Assembly: GCA_963841855.1 (NCBI GenBank)
Contig: CAWJEJ010000001.1
Coordinates: 496,001 to 560,000 of the forward strand
Source of the DNA: CAXBBB01 sp963841855
GTDB taxonomy: Bacteria; Bacteroidota; Rhodothermia; Rhodothermales; BA12
Length of the DNA: 64,000 nt
Reading direction: 5' to 3'
The notes under the pieces are model-generated. The model ran no database searches. It was not told where the DNA came from and saw only the letters and a list, made by a program, of their open reading frames with translations. A program made the position numbers and the translations under genes. Positions 24,742 through 33,636 of this stretch are shown one piece after another; position 1 is the stretch's first letter; every line of letters starts with the position of its first letter.

Positions 24742-25947
24742 TCAGCGCCACAACTCTCGCAGGCGGCGGCTGTCGTTTTCGAAGTTGACCGTGCCGATGG
24801 ACAGCGTGACAGTGCCCGTGCCTAGGTATCCGGCGATGAAGAGGTTGTCCTGTCCCGTGTGGTAGATCCGGGCGCCGATGCCCCCAAAGAGGCGAAGCGG
24901 AAGCCGGTCGTCGTCGCCGCCCACGTTCGATCCGACGCGTAGCGCGAACTGGTCCTCAATGGCATGGTAGACCTGAGCGAGCGACGCCTGGGCGGTGAGC
25001 TGAAAGTCGAATTGGGGGGCCGGAAGGCCGAGCGGAGGGGCTGGAAGTGCGAACGAGGGCGAGCGCACCTCGGCCGTCAGCGCGAGCACGTCGTTGTCGA
25101 CGAAGCGCTGGCGGCTCGTTCCGGCGATGTAGCGGTTGTCGAGTTGGGGCAGCAGCAGGTACGACAGTTCGCCGTCATGCTGCGCAATCGTGGTGACGGC
25201 GATGGCGCGCAGGGCGAGTGTGGCGTCGCGCCCCAGCGGAACGTATCCGTAGAGACTGACCGCTCCACGCCCGTACAGATCGTCCGTACCGCCGACGCCG
25301 ACGAACTCCTCGACCTGGGCATCGACCAGGTAGCCGCGCGTCGGCCGCTCGTTGGCGCTGCGCGTGTCACGCTGCAGCCTCAACCCAACCGTCAGGCCCG
25401 TCACGCCGCGCGTCCGGTCGAGCACGTCCTGATCGTCCGGAGCGAGCATCGCCTCCTCATCGCCGTCGACTTCGATCTGGCGTGGGCGGTTGAGGTGACG
25501 GATGCCGCCGAACACGTGGACGCCGATGCCGCTGGGCGCGTTGCGTCCCACGCGGAGCCACGTCTCTTGGCGCACGACGCGCGTCGTCACGCGGGCACCT
25601 TCGGGAGCGTCGGCGCCAAAGCCGAAAAACGGACGGCGCCGGGTGACTTCGTGGCGCAGGAGAAGGTTGCCGTACCAGCCCGGCTCGCGCACGTCGCCCA
25701 GTTCCGATCGCAGACGGTAGCGCCCCAGGTGCTGCGCCGGATACACGTCGAGGCGGCTGATGAACTCACGCTCGTCGTCGCGCACGCGCAAACCGACCGG
25801 TATTCCCCAGCCGTAGGATCCGCCCCAGATGCGCAGCACGTCGAGCGACGGACGCACTGTAACCTGCGCCGACGATGACGGTACCGACGCGAATCCGAGC
25901 ACGAGCAGCAACGCGCACGCCAGTATCTTGGGCGACGAAACGCGCAT
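24742..25947 (-). CDS. Outer-membrane beta-barrel protein (surface-antigen/Omp85 C-terminal-domain-like)
   Basis: A 401-residue protein starting at MRVSSPKILACALLL with a signal peptide ending SSSAQ. The rest is strand-rich with alternating aromatic and polar residues. It reads like the soluble-POTRA-less barrel of BamA/TamA relatives: RPFFGFGADAP, GLRLQRDTRSANERPTRGYL, GRGAVSLYGYVPLG, LFGGIGARIYHTGQDNLF and an ending RRLRELWR. The motif DTRSANERPTRGYL resembles the conserved D-R-x-x-P-x-x-G segment of that family. It is divergent from purD with 22 bp between starts. A mobile element ends one base past the stop. The precise role is unknown. Confidence 0.75.
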   Translation of the reverse strand: MRVSSPKILACALLLVLGFASVPSSSAQVTVRPSLDVLRIWGGSYGWGIPVGLRVRDDEREFISRLDVYPAQHLGRYRLRSELGDVREPGWYGNLLLRHEVTRRRPFFGFGADAPEGARVTTRVVRQETWLRVGRNAPSGIGVHVFGGIRHLNRPRQIEVDGDEEAMLAPDDQDVLDRTRGVTGLTVGLRLQRDTRSANERPTRGYLVDAQVEEFVGVGGTDDLYGRGAVSLYGYVPLGRDATLALRAIAVTTIAQHDGELSYLLLPQLDNRYIAGTSRQRFVDNDVLALTAEVRSPSFALPAPPLGLPAPQFDFQLTAQASLAQVYHAIEDQFALRVGSNVGGDDDRLPLRLFGGIGARIYHTGQDNLFIAGYLGTGTVTLSIGTVNFENDSRRLRELWR

Positions 25948-25969
25948 GCTCTTTTTGACTCGATACGAC

Positions 25970-27238
25970 ATGACCATACTGATCGTGGGGGGCGGTGGAC
26001 GCGAGCACACGCTCGGCTGGGCACTCACACAGACTTCGCAACCCCGCCTATTGTTCGCGCCGGGCAACGCCGGGACGCGGGCGCTGGGAGAAAACGTCGC
26101 CGTTTCAGCGGACGACATGGACGGGCTGACGCGCTTAGCGACCGAGCGCGACGTGGATATGGTAGTCGTCGGCCCAGAAGTGCCACTCGTCCTGGGATTG
26201 GCCGACCGGTTGGAGGTATTGGGCGTCGCCGTCGTCGGCCCATCGGCCCAGGCGGCGCAGTTGGAAGGCAGCAAGGCGTTCTCCAAAGACTTCATGCAGC
26301 GCTACCGCATCCCGACGGCCCAGTGGCGCGCGTTCGACCGGTCCCAAGTCAATTCGGCGGTCGGGTTTGCGCGCGATCTGGGTGAGCGCTGCGTCGTCAA
26401 GGCGAGCGGGCTGGCAGCCGGAAAAGGCGCCGTCGTGTGCGACGATCCCACTCACGCAGAACGCACCATCCGCGAAATGCTGACGGGCAACGCGTTCGGA
26501 GAAGCGGCCGACCAAATCGTCGTCGAGGCGTTCATGGAGGGCAGCGAAGCCAGCCTGTTCGTGCTGACCGACGGCGAGCGCTACCTGCTCCTCCCTCCTG
26601 CCCAGGACCACAAGCGCATCGGCGAAGGGGACACCGGCCCCAACACGGGTGGCATGGGCGCCTACGCTCCGGCTCCCGTCGTCACGGGTGGCCTGCTCAC
26701 GCGCGTCTGCCGCGACATCGTCGAGCCGACGCTGGGAGGCATGCAGGCCGACGGCTCGCCTTACCGCGGCGTCCTGTTCGTCGGCCTGATGCTGACGCCT
26801 GACGGACCGCGCGTCGTCGAGTACAACTGCCGCCTGGGCGACCCCGAAACCCAGGCCGTCTTACCGCTCGTCGACTGCGACTGGGCTGGGGTGCTGGGTG
26901 CGATGGCGCGGCACGACTTGTCCGGCATCCGCCTGACCGTGGCACAGCAGCATGCCGCGACGGTCGTGCTGGCTTCCGACGGCTATCCCGGCAGCTATGC
27001 CAAAGGCCGAGCAATCAGCGGCATCGACGAAGCCGAATCAACGGGAGCACTCGTCTTCCACGCTGGAACGCGGACCGACGCATCGGGCAATCTGGTCACG
27101 TCGGGCGGACGCGTGCTGTCGGTCACGGGCCGAGGGAATTCCTTGCGCGCTGCCGTCGATCAAGCCTATGCAGGCGCCGCCGCGATTCGGTTCGAGGGCA
27201 AAACGCTGCGCCGCGACATCGGGCACCGGGCGCTGTGA
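25970..27238 (+). CDS. purD: Phosphoribosylamine--glycine ligase
   Basis: A 422-residue ATP-grasp enzyme catalysing the second step of purine synthesis (GAR synthetase). The start is MTILIVGGGGREHTLGWAL; the upstream in-frame extension overlaps the divergent barrel gene. Motifs: VVVGPEVPLVLGLAD, EGSKAFSKDFMQRYRIPTA, VVKASGLAAGKGAVV, EAFMEGSEASLFVLTDGE, GPNTGGMGAYAPAPV and VEYNCRLGDPETQAVLPL. All core ATP-grasp residues are present. The NHL lipoprotein frame follows directly. Confidence 0.95.
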   Translation: MTILIVGGGGREHTLGWALTQTSQPRLLFAPGNAGTRALGENVAVSADDMDGLTRLATERDVDMVVVGPEVPLVLGLADRLEVLGVAVVGPSAQAAQLEGSKAFSKDFMQRYRIPTAQWRAFDRSQVNSAVGFARDLGERCVVKASGLAAGKGAVVCDDPTHAERTIREMLTGNAFGEAADQIVVEAFMEGSEASLFVLTDGERYLLLPPAQDHKRIGEGDTGPNTGGMGAYAPAPVVTGGLLTRVCRDIVEPTLGGMQADGSPYRGVLFVGLMLTPDGPRVVEYNCRLGDPETQAVLPLVDCDWAGVLGAMARHDLSGIRLTVAQQHAATVVLASDGYPGSYAKGRAISGIDEAESTGALVFHAGTRTDASGNLVTSGGRVLSVTGRGNSLRAAVDQAYAGAAAIRFEGKTLRRDIGHRAL

Positions 27239-28233
27239 TGCCGCGACCTCTCCACTCGGCATCGCGAGGAGCGCAGCGACATGGCGATTTCCATGTTGTC
27301 AGACCTTTACGTAGCAATTTCCCTGCTGCCTGCGCTTCGATTTGGCAGGGCGACGTACGCGTCGGCTCCAAGGGGTGGCGTGTTGTGCTCGGACTCGCGT
27401 TGTTTTTGGGTGCATGTTCGGGGCCTCGTTCGCAGGTCGACGCGCTGCCTGATCCGTTCGAACCCATCCTCGCTGGCCAGTTCGAGGACGCCCGCGCACT
27501 GGCAACCGACGGGCGCGGCAGGCTCTACGTCGCCGACGCGCAGGCGCGGCACATCGCAGTTCTGACGACGACCGGCGCGCTGATTCAGACCATCAGCGGG
27601 TCGGCCGATACGCCGCTCTCCTCTCCCGTCGACGTGGTCGCGTTTGGCGGGCTGACGCTCTCGGTCGCCGATGCCGGATTGGAAGCCGTCGCCCGGTTCG
27701 GCATGGACGGACGCGCTCTGGGCCTGCTCCGCCCCGACGGACGCAACCAGGCGAGCGGAATCGACGAGGCGCGTCCTCTCGAAGCCCGAGACCAGTTTGT
27801 GCCTGCCGCCCTCACCGCCGCGCCCGACGGCACGCTCTATGTTGCCTCCGAGGAAGGCGCCGTCGTTCAAATCACGCCCGACTTTCGGCAAACTGTCCTG
27901 CGTCGCTCCGACACCGCCGACGCGCTCGTCGGAGTGACCGCACTCGCCGCGACCGACGACGCCGTCCTCGCCATCCAGTCGGGCCGGCTCGCCCGCTTCG
28001 ACCGGCTCATGGTGCGCGGAGAGATCGACCCGGACGTTGCGCAAGTGCGCGCGATCTCGGCATTCGGCGAGCGCTTGGTCGTCGTCACCCGAACGCGCGC
28101 CATCGTATCGGCACCGGGCGAGGCGTCGGTCGAGATCGCCTTTTCATCCCCCGTCGACGTGCGAGGCGCCGTCCTGATCGACCGGAGTCTGATCGTGCTC
28201 ACGCGGACTGGATTGTGGCGACTGAGCCTGTAA
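27238..28233 (+). CDS. NHL/beta-propeller lipoprotein (start uncertain)
   Basis: The secure part is from about 27370: a lipoprotein signal (WRVVLGLALFLGAC) followed by a beta-propeller of about 270 residues with NHL-like repeats (DARALATDGRGRLYVADAQARHI, PVDVVAFGGLTLSVADAGLEAV, TAAPDGTLYVASEEGAV). The ATG at 27238 overlaps the purD stop but would place about 50 extra residues before the signal, across a dispersed palindromic repeat (27258-27292). A GTG at 27385 gives 282 residues starting just before the lipobox but lacks basic residues. Function is unknown; such propellers usually bind peptides or other ligands at the envelope. Confidence 0.65.
   Translation: MPRPLHSASRGAQRHGDFHVVRPLRSNFPAACASIWQGDVRVGSKGWRVVLGLALFLGACSGPRSQVDALPDPFEPILAGQFEDARALATDGRGRLYVADAQARHIAVLTTTGALIQTISGSADTPLSSPVDVVAFGGLTLSVADAGLEAVARFGMDGRALGLLRPDGRNQASGIDEARPLEARDQFVPAALTAAPDGTLYVASEEGAVVQITPDFRQTVLRRSDTADALVGVTALAATDDAVLAIQSGRLARFDRLMVRGEIDPDVAQVRAISAFGERLVVVTRTRAIVSAPGEASVEIAFSSPVDVRGAVLIDRSLIVLTRTGLWRLSL
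27258..27292 (-). repeat. Dispersed palindromic repeat, copy A
   Basis: On the minus strand it reads GAAATCGCCATGTCGCTGCG then CTCCTCGCGATGCCGA. It matches copies B, C and D at 35165, 58185 and 62157, consensus GAGATYGCC ... CTCCTCGCGATGACRAA. The ends (GATYGCC near one side, GCGATG near the other) are partly complementary, so each copy can form a hairpin. This copy lies in the first 55 bp after purD. Confidence 0.7.
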
Positions 28234-28422
28234 ACCGATCGAGTAGACGGGCTACACGCGGAGTTTGAAGGCTGTCCTCTATCCGCGCTTCCGCCTTTGG
28301 GCAAGCGACATCAGCTTGAAAGGTGACAGCTTTGCGCAGGCCGAGTCCCCCTACTTCAGGAGCCAGAGCAGTCTCATCGATCCGAGCCTGCGTATACTGA
28401 AAACCGTCTTCCGCCTATCGCC

Positions 28423-29040
28423 ATGATCGCGCTCACCACCTCGCCGCCCGCTCCCACTGCGCTGCTCACCGCCGCCGAGTTCATGACGTTGCCCGGCGAG
28501 CAAAAGCAAGACCTGATCAATGGGCACCTCCGCACTGACATGGCCCCTCCCTCCCGCCGACACGAAGACATCGCCGCCTTTCTCACGTCGCTAATGCGGA
28601 TGTACGCTGCCGCGCGCGACTTGGGCAAGGTGTACGGCTCTAAATCGCCGGTTCTGATCGACGACGCCAACGTGTTCGAGCCGGACGTCGTGTTCGTCTC
28701 GCACAAACGAGCGAGTCACGTGCAGGACGACGGACTCATGACGAGCGCGCCGGACGTAGTCGTCGAGGTCGTGTCGCCCTCGCCCCGGCGGCGCGACTAT
28801 TCAGCCAAGTTCGACGGATACCAGCGCGTGGGAGTGGGCGAGTATTGGCTGATCGATCCCCTCGAAGAGGTGGCGACGTTCTACCGGCCTGGCGTCACTG
28901 GCCGCTTCGCTGACGCGACGCCTACCGACGGCGAGCCGTTCGAGAGCCAATCGCTGCCGGGCTTCCGCCTCGACCCTGCCGACGTACTGGCCGACCCGCT
29001 GCCCAATGAGTATCACCTGCTCACCCGGATGCTGGCCTGA
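28423..29040 (+). CDS. Uma2 family protein (PD-(D/E)XK nuclease fold)
   Basis: A 205-residue protein of the Uma2/DUF820 family. The layout is typical: TAAEFMTLP, KQDLINGHL, RRHEDIAAFLTSLMRMYAA, FEPDVVFVSHKRAS, APDVVVEVVSPSPRRRDYSAKFDGYQRVGVGEYWLIDP, then FYRPG. The Asp of EPDVVF and the Glu of VVVEVVSPS plus a later Lys (AKFDGY) are the expected nuclease positions. Such genes are numerous in some Bacteroidota, Chloroflexi and Cyanobacteria; their role is unproven. It is preceded by 189 bp of non-coding sequence. Confidence 0.9.
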   Translation: MIALTTSPPAPTALLTAAEFMTLPGEQKQDLINGHLRTDMAPPSRRHEDIAAFLTSLMRMYAAARDLGKVYGSKSPVLIDDANVFEPDVVFVSHKRASHVQDDGLMTSAPDVVVEVVSPSPRRRDYSAKFDGYQRVGVGEYWLIDPLEEVATFYRPGVTGRFADATPTDGEPFESQSLPGFRLDPADVLADPLPNEYHLLTRMLA

Positions 29041-29099
29041 ACGCCGCCTCGGATTCGCCACGCCGGACACGACCGCGCCGCCTCACGCGTTACCGACGG

Positions 29100-32000
29100 A
29101 TGCCGCCCGCTCGCCTGCCGCTCTGCGCTCTCGTTTGCCTGACTGCTTGGCTCTGCCTCGCCGGCACGTCGCACGCCCAAACGCACCGCGACACGCTCAG
29201 CATCGGCGGAGTCCAGCCCTACCGCCTGCGGCCGTTCGTGATGGCGCACACGTTCCGACTGCTCGCCGACACGTCTGACGTGGATACGGCGGCGTTCGCG
29301 CTCGACGCCACTGCGGGCCTGCTGAGCGTCAACCTGATCGGCGATCCCCCCAACCACCTCATCGCAGAGTACCAGACGTGGCCGTTCGACCTGCAACTCG
29401 TCTATAGTAGCGGGCGCGTCGTTCGAGAAGACGTGACCGACACGTCGGACGTGATCACGCTGCTCGAAGAACCGCGCAGCGAGCGCCCATCGGACATCTT
29501 CGGCAACGCGCGATTGCAGCGCTCGGGCTCGATCTCGCGCGGCGTCACGGCGGGATCGAACCGGGACGCGACGATCGAATCCGCGCTGCGCTTGCAGCTC
29601 GAAGGCGAGGTGATCGAGGGGGTTACCGTTCGAGCAGCACTGACGGACGAGAACACGCCGATTTTGCCCGAAGGCACGACCCAGCGGCTGAGCGAGTTCG
29701 ACCGCGTCTTCGTCGAGATCGAGGCGGCGCCGGGCGTGGCGCGGCTGGGCGACGTCGACGTAGCCTTCGACGCGGGGACGTTCGGTAGGCTCAACCGCAA
29801 AGTCCAGGGCGGATTCGTTCGGGCGGGCGTGCCGGGGCGTGGGCTGTGGCGCGGTGCGACCGTCTCCGCCGTTGGCGCGAGGCCGCGCGGCGCGTTTCGG
29901 ATCCAGGAAGTTCAGGCGCTCGACGGCGTTCAGGGACCGTACCGGTTGGAGGGTGCGCGCGGCGAGCCGTTCATCCTCGTCGTGCCCGGATCGGAAGTCG
30001 TCTTCCTCGACGGCGTTCGCCTGACGCGCGACCGCAGCGCCGACTATACCATCGACTATGCGACGGGCGAGGTCACGTTCACGCCCCGCCGCCTGCTCAC
30101 GCGCGACCAGCGCATCGTGGTCGAGTTTCAATACGTGCTCCAGCAGTTCAGCCGGACCGTCGCCGGCGTCCAGTTTGAGTCGTCGATCGGGCGCGACGAG
30201 GACCGCGCGACCTTGCACGCGACGTTTATCCGCGAGGCCGATCAGCCGTCGTTCGAAGTCGATCAGAGCCTGACGGCGGCCGACAGCCTAGCGCTGATCG
30301 GGGCGGGCGATGGGCAGGCGTTTCGCAGCGGTGCCGAGCGCGTCCGGTTCGACCCCGAAGCGCCGTACGTCCAGTACGTCGTCGTGCGCCAGCCGCCGGA
30401 CAGCATCTTCGTGCCGCTGACCATGACGCCGACGGCCGATGAGCCGGTCTACCGCGTCCGCTTCTCGCGCGTGCCGACGGGAACGGGCAGCTACCGCAGA
30501 GGCGCACGCGAGTTCAGCGGCATCGTCTACGACTTCGTCGGATCGGGCGGCGACTACGAACCCATTCGCCCTCTGGCCACGCCGTCGAACCAGCAGCTTC
30601 TGGCGCTGGGGGGACAGGTTCGCGCCATCGGTCCGATTCGGCTAGAGGGCGAGTGGGCCGGATCGCTCAACGACCGCAACCGCTTTTCGGACCTGGACGA
30701 CGCCGACGACCGAGGTCAGGCCTACGACATCCGCATGCACGTCGATCCGGTCGATCTAGGTAGTTGGGGTCAGCTTTCGGCAGCGGGTGGGCGGCGGTTT
30801 CAGGACGCGCAGTTCGTCGCGTTCGAGCGGCTGCGACCGCCCGAGTTTGGGCAGCAGTACAACGTCCCTGGCGCGCTCGGCGGTGGCACGCTCGACGAAA
30901 CGGTCAGAGAAACGCGCGACGAGGGCGAAGTGACGTGGGAGATCGGCCCCGCATCGCAGCTGTCGCTGGAGGCGGGGCGGCTGACGCGCGGAACGGGTTT
31001 GCGCGCCGACCGGCAAGCGCTGGATTTGCGTAGCAGCGGGTGGATCATCGAGACGACGCTGCGAGCGCAACGCTCATTCAGTAGGGACACGCTGAGCCGG
31101 TCGCGCGGGCCGTGGACGCAGATCGACGCCGACCTGGGCCTGCCACTGCTCGGCGGCAAGCTGCGTCCGTTCGTGGCCGTCGAGGGCGAGCGGCGAGCGC
31201 TGCGGCGCCTGGACTCGGACACGCTGCGAGCGCAATCGCTGGCGTTTGCCGAAGTCAGACCCGGTGTGGCGTGGCGAAGCGAAGCGTTTCAGGCATCGCT
31301 CTCGGCCGGAACGCGGAGTGAGTGGCTGCCGGTCGGCGCGCGCCTGGAGCGTGGAATTGCGGGACGCGTCGTCGCCGGAGACGTACGCTTCGATGGCGAC
31401 GCGTTTCAGGCGAGCAGCCGCTTCACCGTCCGGCAGCGCGACGCGCGCAACGTCGACGTGATCGGAGCCCGAGCGTCGGCCGGTGAAGCCGTCGCCATCC
31501 AGACTGACGCGCGCTGGCAGCCGCTCGACCGCGCCATCGACCTGGATTTGGGCTACGAGGCTCAGACGCAGCGCACGCCGCAACTGCAAGAGATCTACGT
31601 CCGCATCACGCCCGACCTGCCCGAGGCGCAGTTCGTGTGGCAGGACGACGACGGCGACGGCATCCGCGATCTGGACGAGTTCGTACCCGAGACCGGCCCG
31701 CTCGAAGGCACCTACGCTAGGACATTCGTCCCCTCGGATACGCTCGTCGGCGTCGTCGGCATCATCACACGCGCCCGCCTCACGTTCGACCCCGGACGGC
31801 TCCAAGGCACGTCGGCAACCCGCGTCGGCCGCTTCCTGCGCTCGACTCGGTGGCGGACGCAGTTCGACGTGCAGGAGCGCTCGTCGCTCGACGACCCGAC
31901 GCGCCTCTACCTGCTCGACCCGACCGCTTTCCAGCAAGCCGCGACGACGCTCAACGGGCGCGTTCGCCTGACGCAATCGGTCGAGTTCTTTCGAGGCCAG

Positions 32001-32597
32001 CCGCGCTACGGATTGGAAGTCGGCGGCAGCCTGATCCGCACGCGCAACCAACTCGCCGGAAACACCGAAAGCCGCACCATCGACAACGTCCGCGCATCCG
32101 GTCGCTACGGCTTCTCGTCGGATTGGGCGATCACCGGAGAAGCCACGACCGGCCTCGAAACGTCCGACAGCGAGCGCTTCGGCAGCCGCCGCTACCGCCT
32201 GCGCACCGACGAAGGACAAGGCGGCGTGCGCTGGACACCCGGCGCGGGCACGTCGGTCCAAGCCACACTCGTCGCCGCCCAAAAGACCGACGCCACCGCC
32301 GACCGCTCGTCGCGCATTCTACGCATCCCGCTCGAAGCCCGCTACGCACGCTCTAGCGGACTGCTCGCCAGCGGCCTCTTCGAGTGGGCCGACGTGCGCC
32401 TCGACGGAGACGCATCCGGCGAGGCCGCCTTCGAACTCACCGACGGACGCGGAACGGGCCGCTCGCTTTTGTGGAATGCCGCCCTCACCGTCCGCCTGTC
32501 GCGCAGCCTCGACTTGACGGCGCAGTACGACGGCCGCGCTCCGTCCGGCGCTCCTACCATCCACACCGGCCGCATGCAACTCAGCGCGACGTTCTAA
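29100..32597 (+). CDS. Very large outer-membrane/surface protein, SprA-like in parts
   Basis: A 1165-residue exported protein with signal peptide (LVCLTAWLCLAGTSHAQ). The first 300 residues contain VTVRAALTDENTPILPEGTT and EFDRVFVEIEAAPG. About residues 290-350 contain GSEVVFLDGVRLTRDRSADY, TIDYATGEVTFTPRRLLT and RIVVEFQYV; this set of motifs recurs in the repeated units of SprA, the giant T9SS translocon barrel of Bacteroidota. The C-terminal 800 residues are strand-rich with alternating patterns, including an Asp-rich DDDGDGIRDLDEF calcium-like loop, and end in MQLSATF, a barrel-like terminus. At half the length of SprA it is more likely a paralogous surface protein. The gene is GC-rich throughout and solitary. 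Confidence 0.7.
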   Translation: MPPARLPLCALVCLTAWLCLAGTSHAQTHRDTLSIGGVQPYRLRPFVMAHTFRLLADTSDVDTAAFALDATAGLLSVNLIGDPPNHLIAEYQTWPFDLQLVYSSGRVVREDVTDTSDVITLLEEPRSERPSDIFGNARLQRSGSISRGVTAGSNRDATIESALRLQLEGEVIEGVTVRAALTDENTPILPEGTTQRLSEFDRVFVEIEAAPGVARLGDVDVAFDAGTFGRLNRKVQGGFVRAGVPGRGLWRGATVSAVGARPRGAFRIQEVQALDGVQGPYRLEGARGEPFILVVPGSEVVFLDGVRLTRDRSADYTIDYATGEVTFTPRRLLTRDQRIVVEFQYVLQQFSRTVAGVQFESSIGRDEDRATLHATFIREADQPSFEVDQSLTAADSLALIGAGDGQAFRSGAERVRFDPEAPYVQYVVVRQPPDSIFVPLTMTPTADEPVYRVRFSRVPTGTGSYRRGAREFSGIVYDFVGSGGDYEPIRPLATPSNQQLLALGGQVRAIGPIRLEGEWAGSLNDRNRFSDLDDADDRGQAYDIRMHVDPVDLGSWGQLSAAGGRRFQDAQFVAFERLRPPEFGQQYNVPGALGGGTLDETVRETRDEGEVTWEIGPASQLSLEAGRLTRGTGLRADRQALDLRSSGWIIETTLRAQRSFSRDTLSRSRGPWTQIDADLGLPLLGGKLRPFVAVEGERRALRRLDSDTLRAQSLAFAEVRPGVAWRSEAFQASLSAGTRSEWLPVGARLERGIAGRVVAGDVRFDGDAFQASSRFTVRQRDARNVDVIGARASAGEAVAIQTDARWQPLDRAIDLDLGYEAQTQRTPQLQEIYVRITPDLPEAQFVWQDDDGDGIRDLDEFVPETGPLEGTYARTFVPSDTLVGVVGIITRARLTFDPGRLQGTSATRVGRFLRSTRWRTQFDVQERSSLDDPTRLYLLDPTAFQQAATTLNGRVRLTQSVEFFRGQPRYGLEVGGSLIRTRNQLAGNTESRTIDNVRASGRYGFSSDWAITGEATTGLETSDSERFGSRRYRLRTDEGQGGVRWTPGAGTSVQATLVAAQKTDATADRSSRILRIPLEARYARSSGLLASGLFEWADVRLDGDASGEAAFELTDGRGTGRSLLWNAALTVRLSRSLDLTAQYDGRAPSGAPTIHTGRMQLSATF

Positions 32598-32630
32598 CTC
32601 ATGGGATCAATCCTTCGCGAAGCTTCTGGA

Positions 32631-33407
32631 TCATTCTTGGCAAGCTGCCCCGAATGCGATAGAGGCGCGCACGTGCGAATAGACAGCCGCGCCTTCGAAA
32701 GACACTGCGGGTTCAAATGTGGCGTTGACGATAGCTGCGAGAGCCGCCTGATCGCACTCGCCTCCTATTTCGTTGGTCAGGCGAATCGAGTCGGTCTTTC
32801 CATCGGCTTGGACAGCAAACGCAAGCTCGACCACGCCGGAGACGGCGGCCCTCTTACAAATACCCCGATACGGGACTTCTAAACCTGATTGAGCAAGCCT
32901 AGCAGGTACCTGAACACTGTCAGAGTTTTCCATTTCGACGAGGCGAGGGCAAGGCTTTCTAACAGGAGGAGGCGTGTTGCAGTCGCGAGCCGTCAGAGAA
33001 GAGACCAATGGTCGCGTCGGCATCTTCAAGACGTGAGCGACACTCATCTTGAGCGATTCATCAGGATCGAATTTGCTCAACACTAGAATTGAGTCGTCTA
33101 AGCTCACATTGGTCGCCTTCATTTGGAAAGCCCCTGTCGAATTAGAGATCACGTGGCGCGAGACCACGCTTCCAGTGGTCAGGAGCGTGATGCGAGCACA
33201 CCCCTTAGGAAAATCGGCAAACTCGGACACCTCACCGGTGAGATCGAACACGCCGCTTGATGACAAGGAGGCCGTCGCAAAATGGATTCGAAGTCCCTCG
33301 TCAGGATTGGGCTCGGGCGTTACCCCTGTATATCTAGGCGCAGGTGAACACCCGACCAACAGCACGAACACCATAATTATGATGACTTGGAGAGACACGA
33401 ACTTCAT
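32631..33407 (-). CDS. Lipoprotein with C-terminal TonB-C-like (energy-transducer) domain
   Basis: A 258-residue protein from MKFVSLQVIIIMVFVLLVGC (lipobox LLVGC). The upstream in-frame ATGs would precede the signal with non-hydrophobic sequence. The middle has FDLTGEVSEFADFPKGCARI, beta-sandwich-like. The last 80 residues resemble a TonB C-terminal fold: ARLAQSGLEVPYRGICKRAAVSGVVELAFAVQADG, then AALAAIVNATFEPAV. Six or more Cys residues are present, unusual for the neighbourhood. The base composition is clearly more AT-rich than in the flanking genes, suggesting separate ancestry. It converges on the giant surface-protein gene (33 bp apart). Confidence 0.7.
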   Translation of the reverse strand: MKFVSLQVIIIMVFVLLVGCSPAPRYTGVTPEPNPDEGLRIHFATASLSSSGVFDLTGEVSEFADFPKGCARITLLTTGSVVSRHVISNSTGAFQMKATNVSLDDSILVLSKFDPDESLKMSVAHVLKMPTRPLVSSLTARDCNTPPPVRKPCPRLVEMENSDSVQVPARLAQSGLEVPYRGICKRAAVSGVVELAFAVQADGKTDSIRLTNEIGGECDQAALAAIVNATFEPAVSFEGAAVYSHVRASIAFGAACQE

Positions 33408-33501
33408 GATCACATACCGAAACGGCTGCTGAGACAACTCGGCAAACACATTGTTATTTCCCGAATACACCGGAGAAAACATAACCCGGGATGTGAAACA
33501 C

Positions 33502-33536
33502 AAACGGCCTCCCAGATCACTCTGAGAAGCCGTTTT
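33502..33536 (-). terminator. Strong hairpin downstream of tRNA-Pro
   Basis: On the minus strand, AACGGCTTCTCAGA pairs with TCTGGGAGGCCGTT: 14 bp including two G-U pairs, with a GTGA tetraloop and flanking A-T pairs. It begins 7 nt after the tRNA 3' end, so it most likely terminates or processes the tRNA transcript. The plus-strand reading is followed by TTTTCG and could act for transcripts in that direction as well. Confidence 0.65.
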
Positions 33537-33542
33537 CGTTCG

Positions 33543-33616
33543 TCGGGATAGCGGGATTTGAACCCACGACCCCTCGCCCCCCAGGCGAGTGCGCTACCGG
33601 ACTGCGCCATATCCCG
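33543..33616 (-). tRNA. tRNA-Pro (anticodon GGG)
   Basis: A 74-nt cloverleaf. The acceptor stem is CGGGATA/TATCCCG with A73. The D-arm is GCGC-AGTCCGGTA-GCGC. The anticodon stem CTCGC/GCGAG encloses the loop CTGGGGG, giving anticodon GGG, which reads CCC/CCU proline codons. The T-arm contains GTTCAAATC. CCA is not encoded. A hairpin follows immediately. Confidence 0.95.
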
Positions 33617-33636
33617 AACTATTGGGGACGCCAAAA

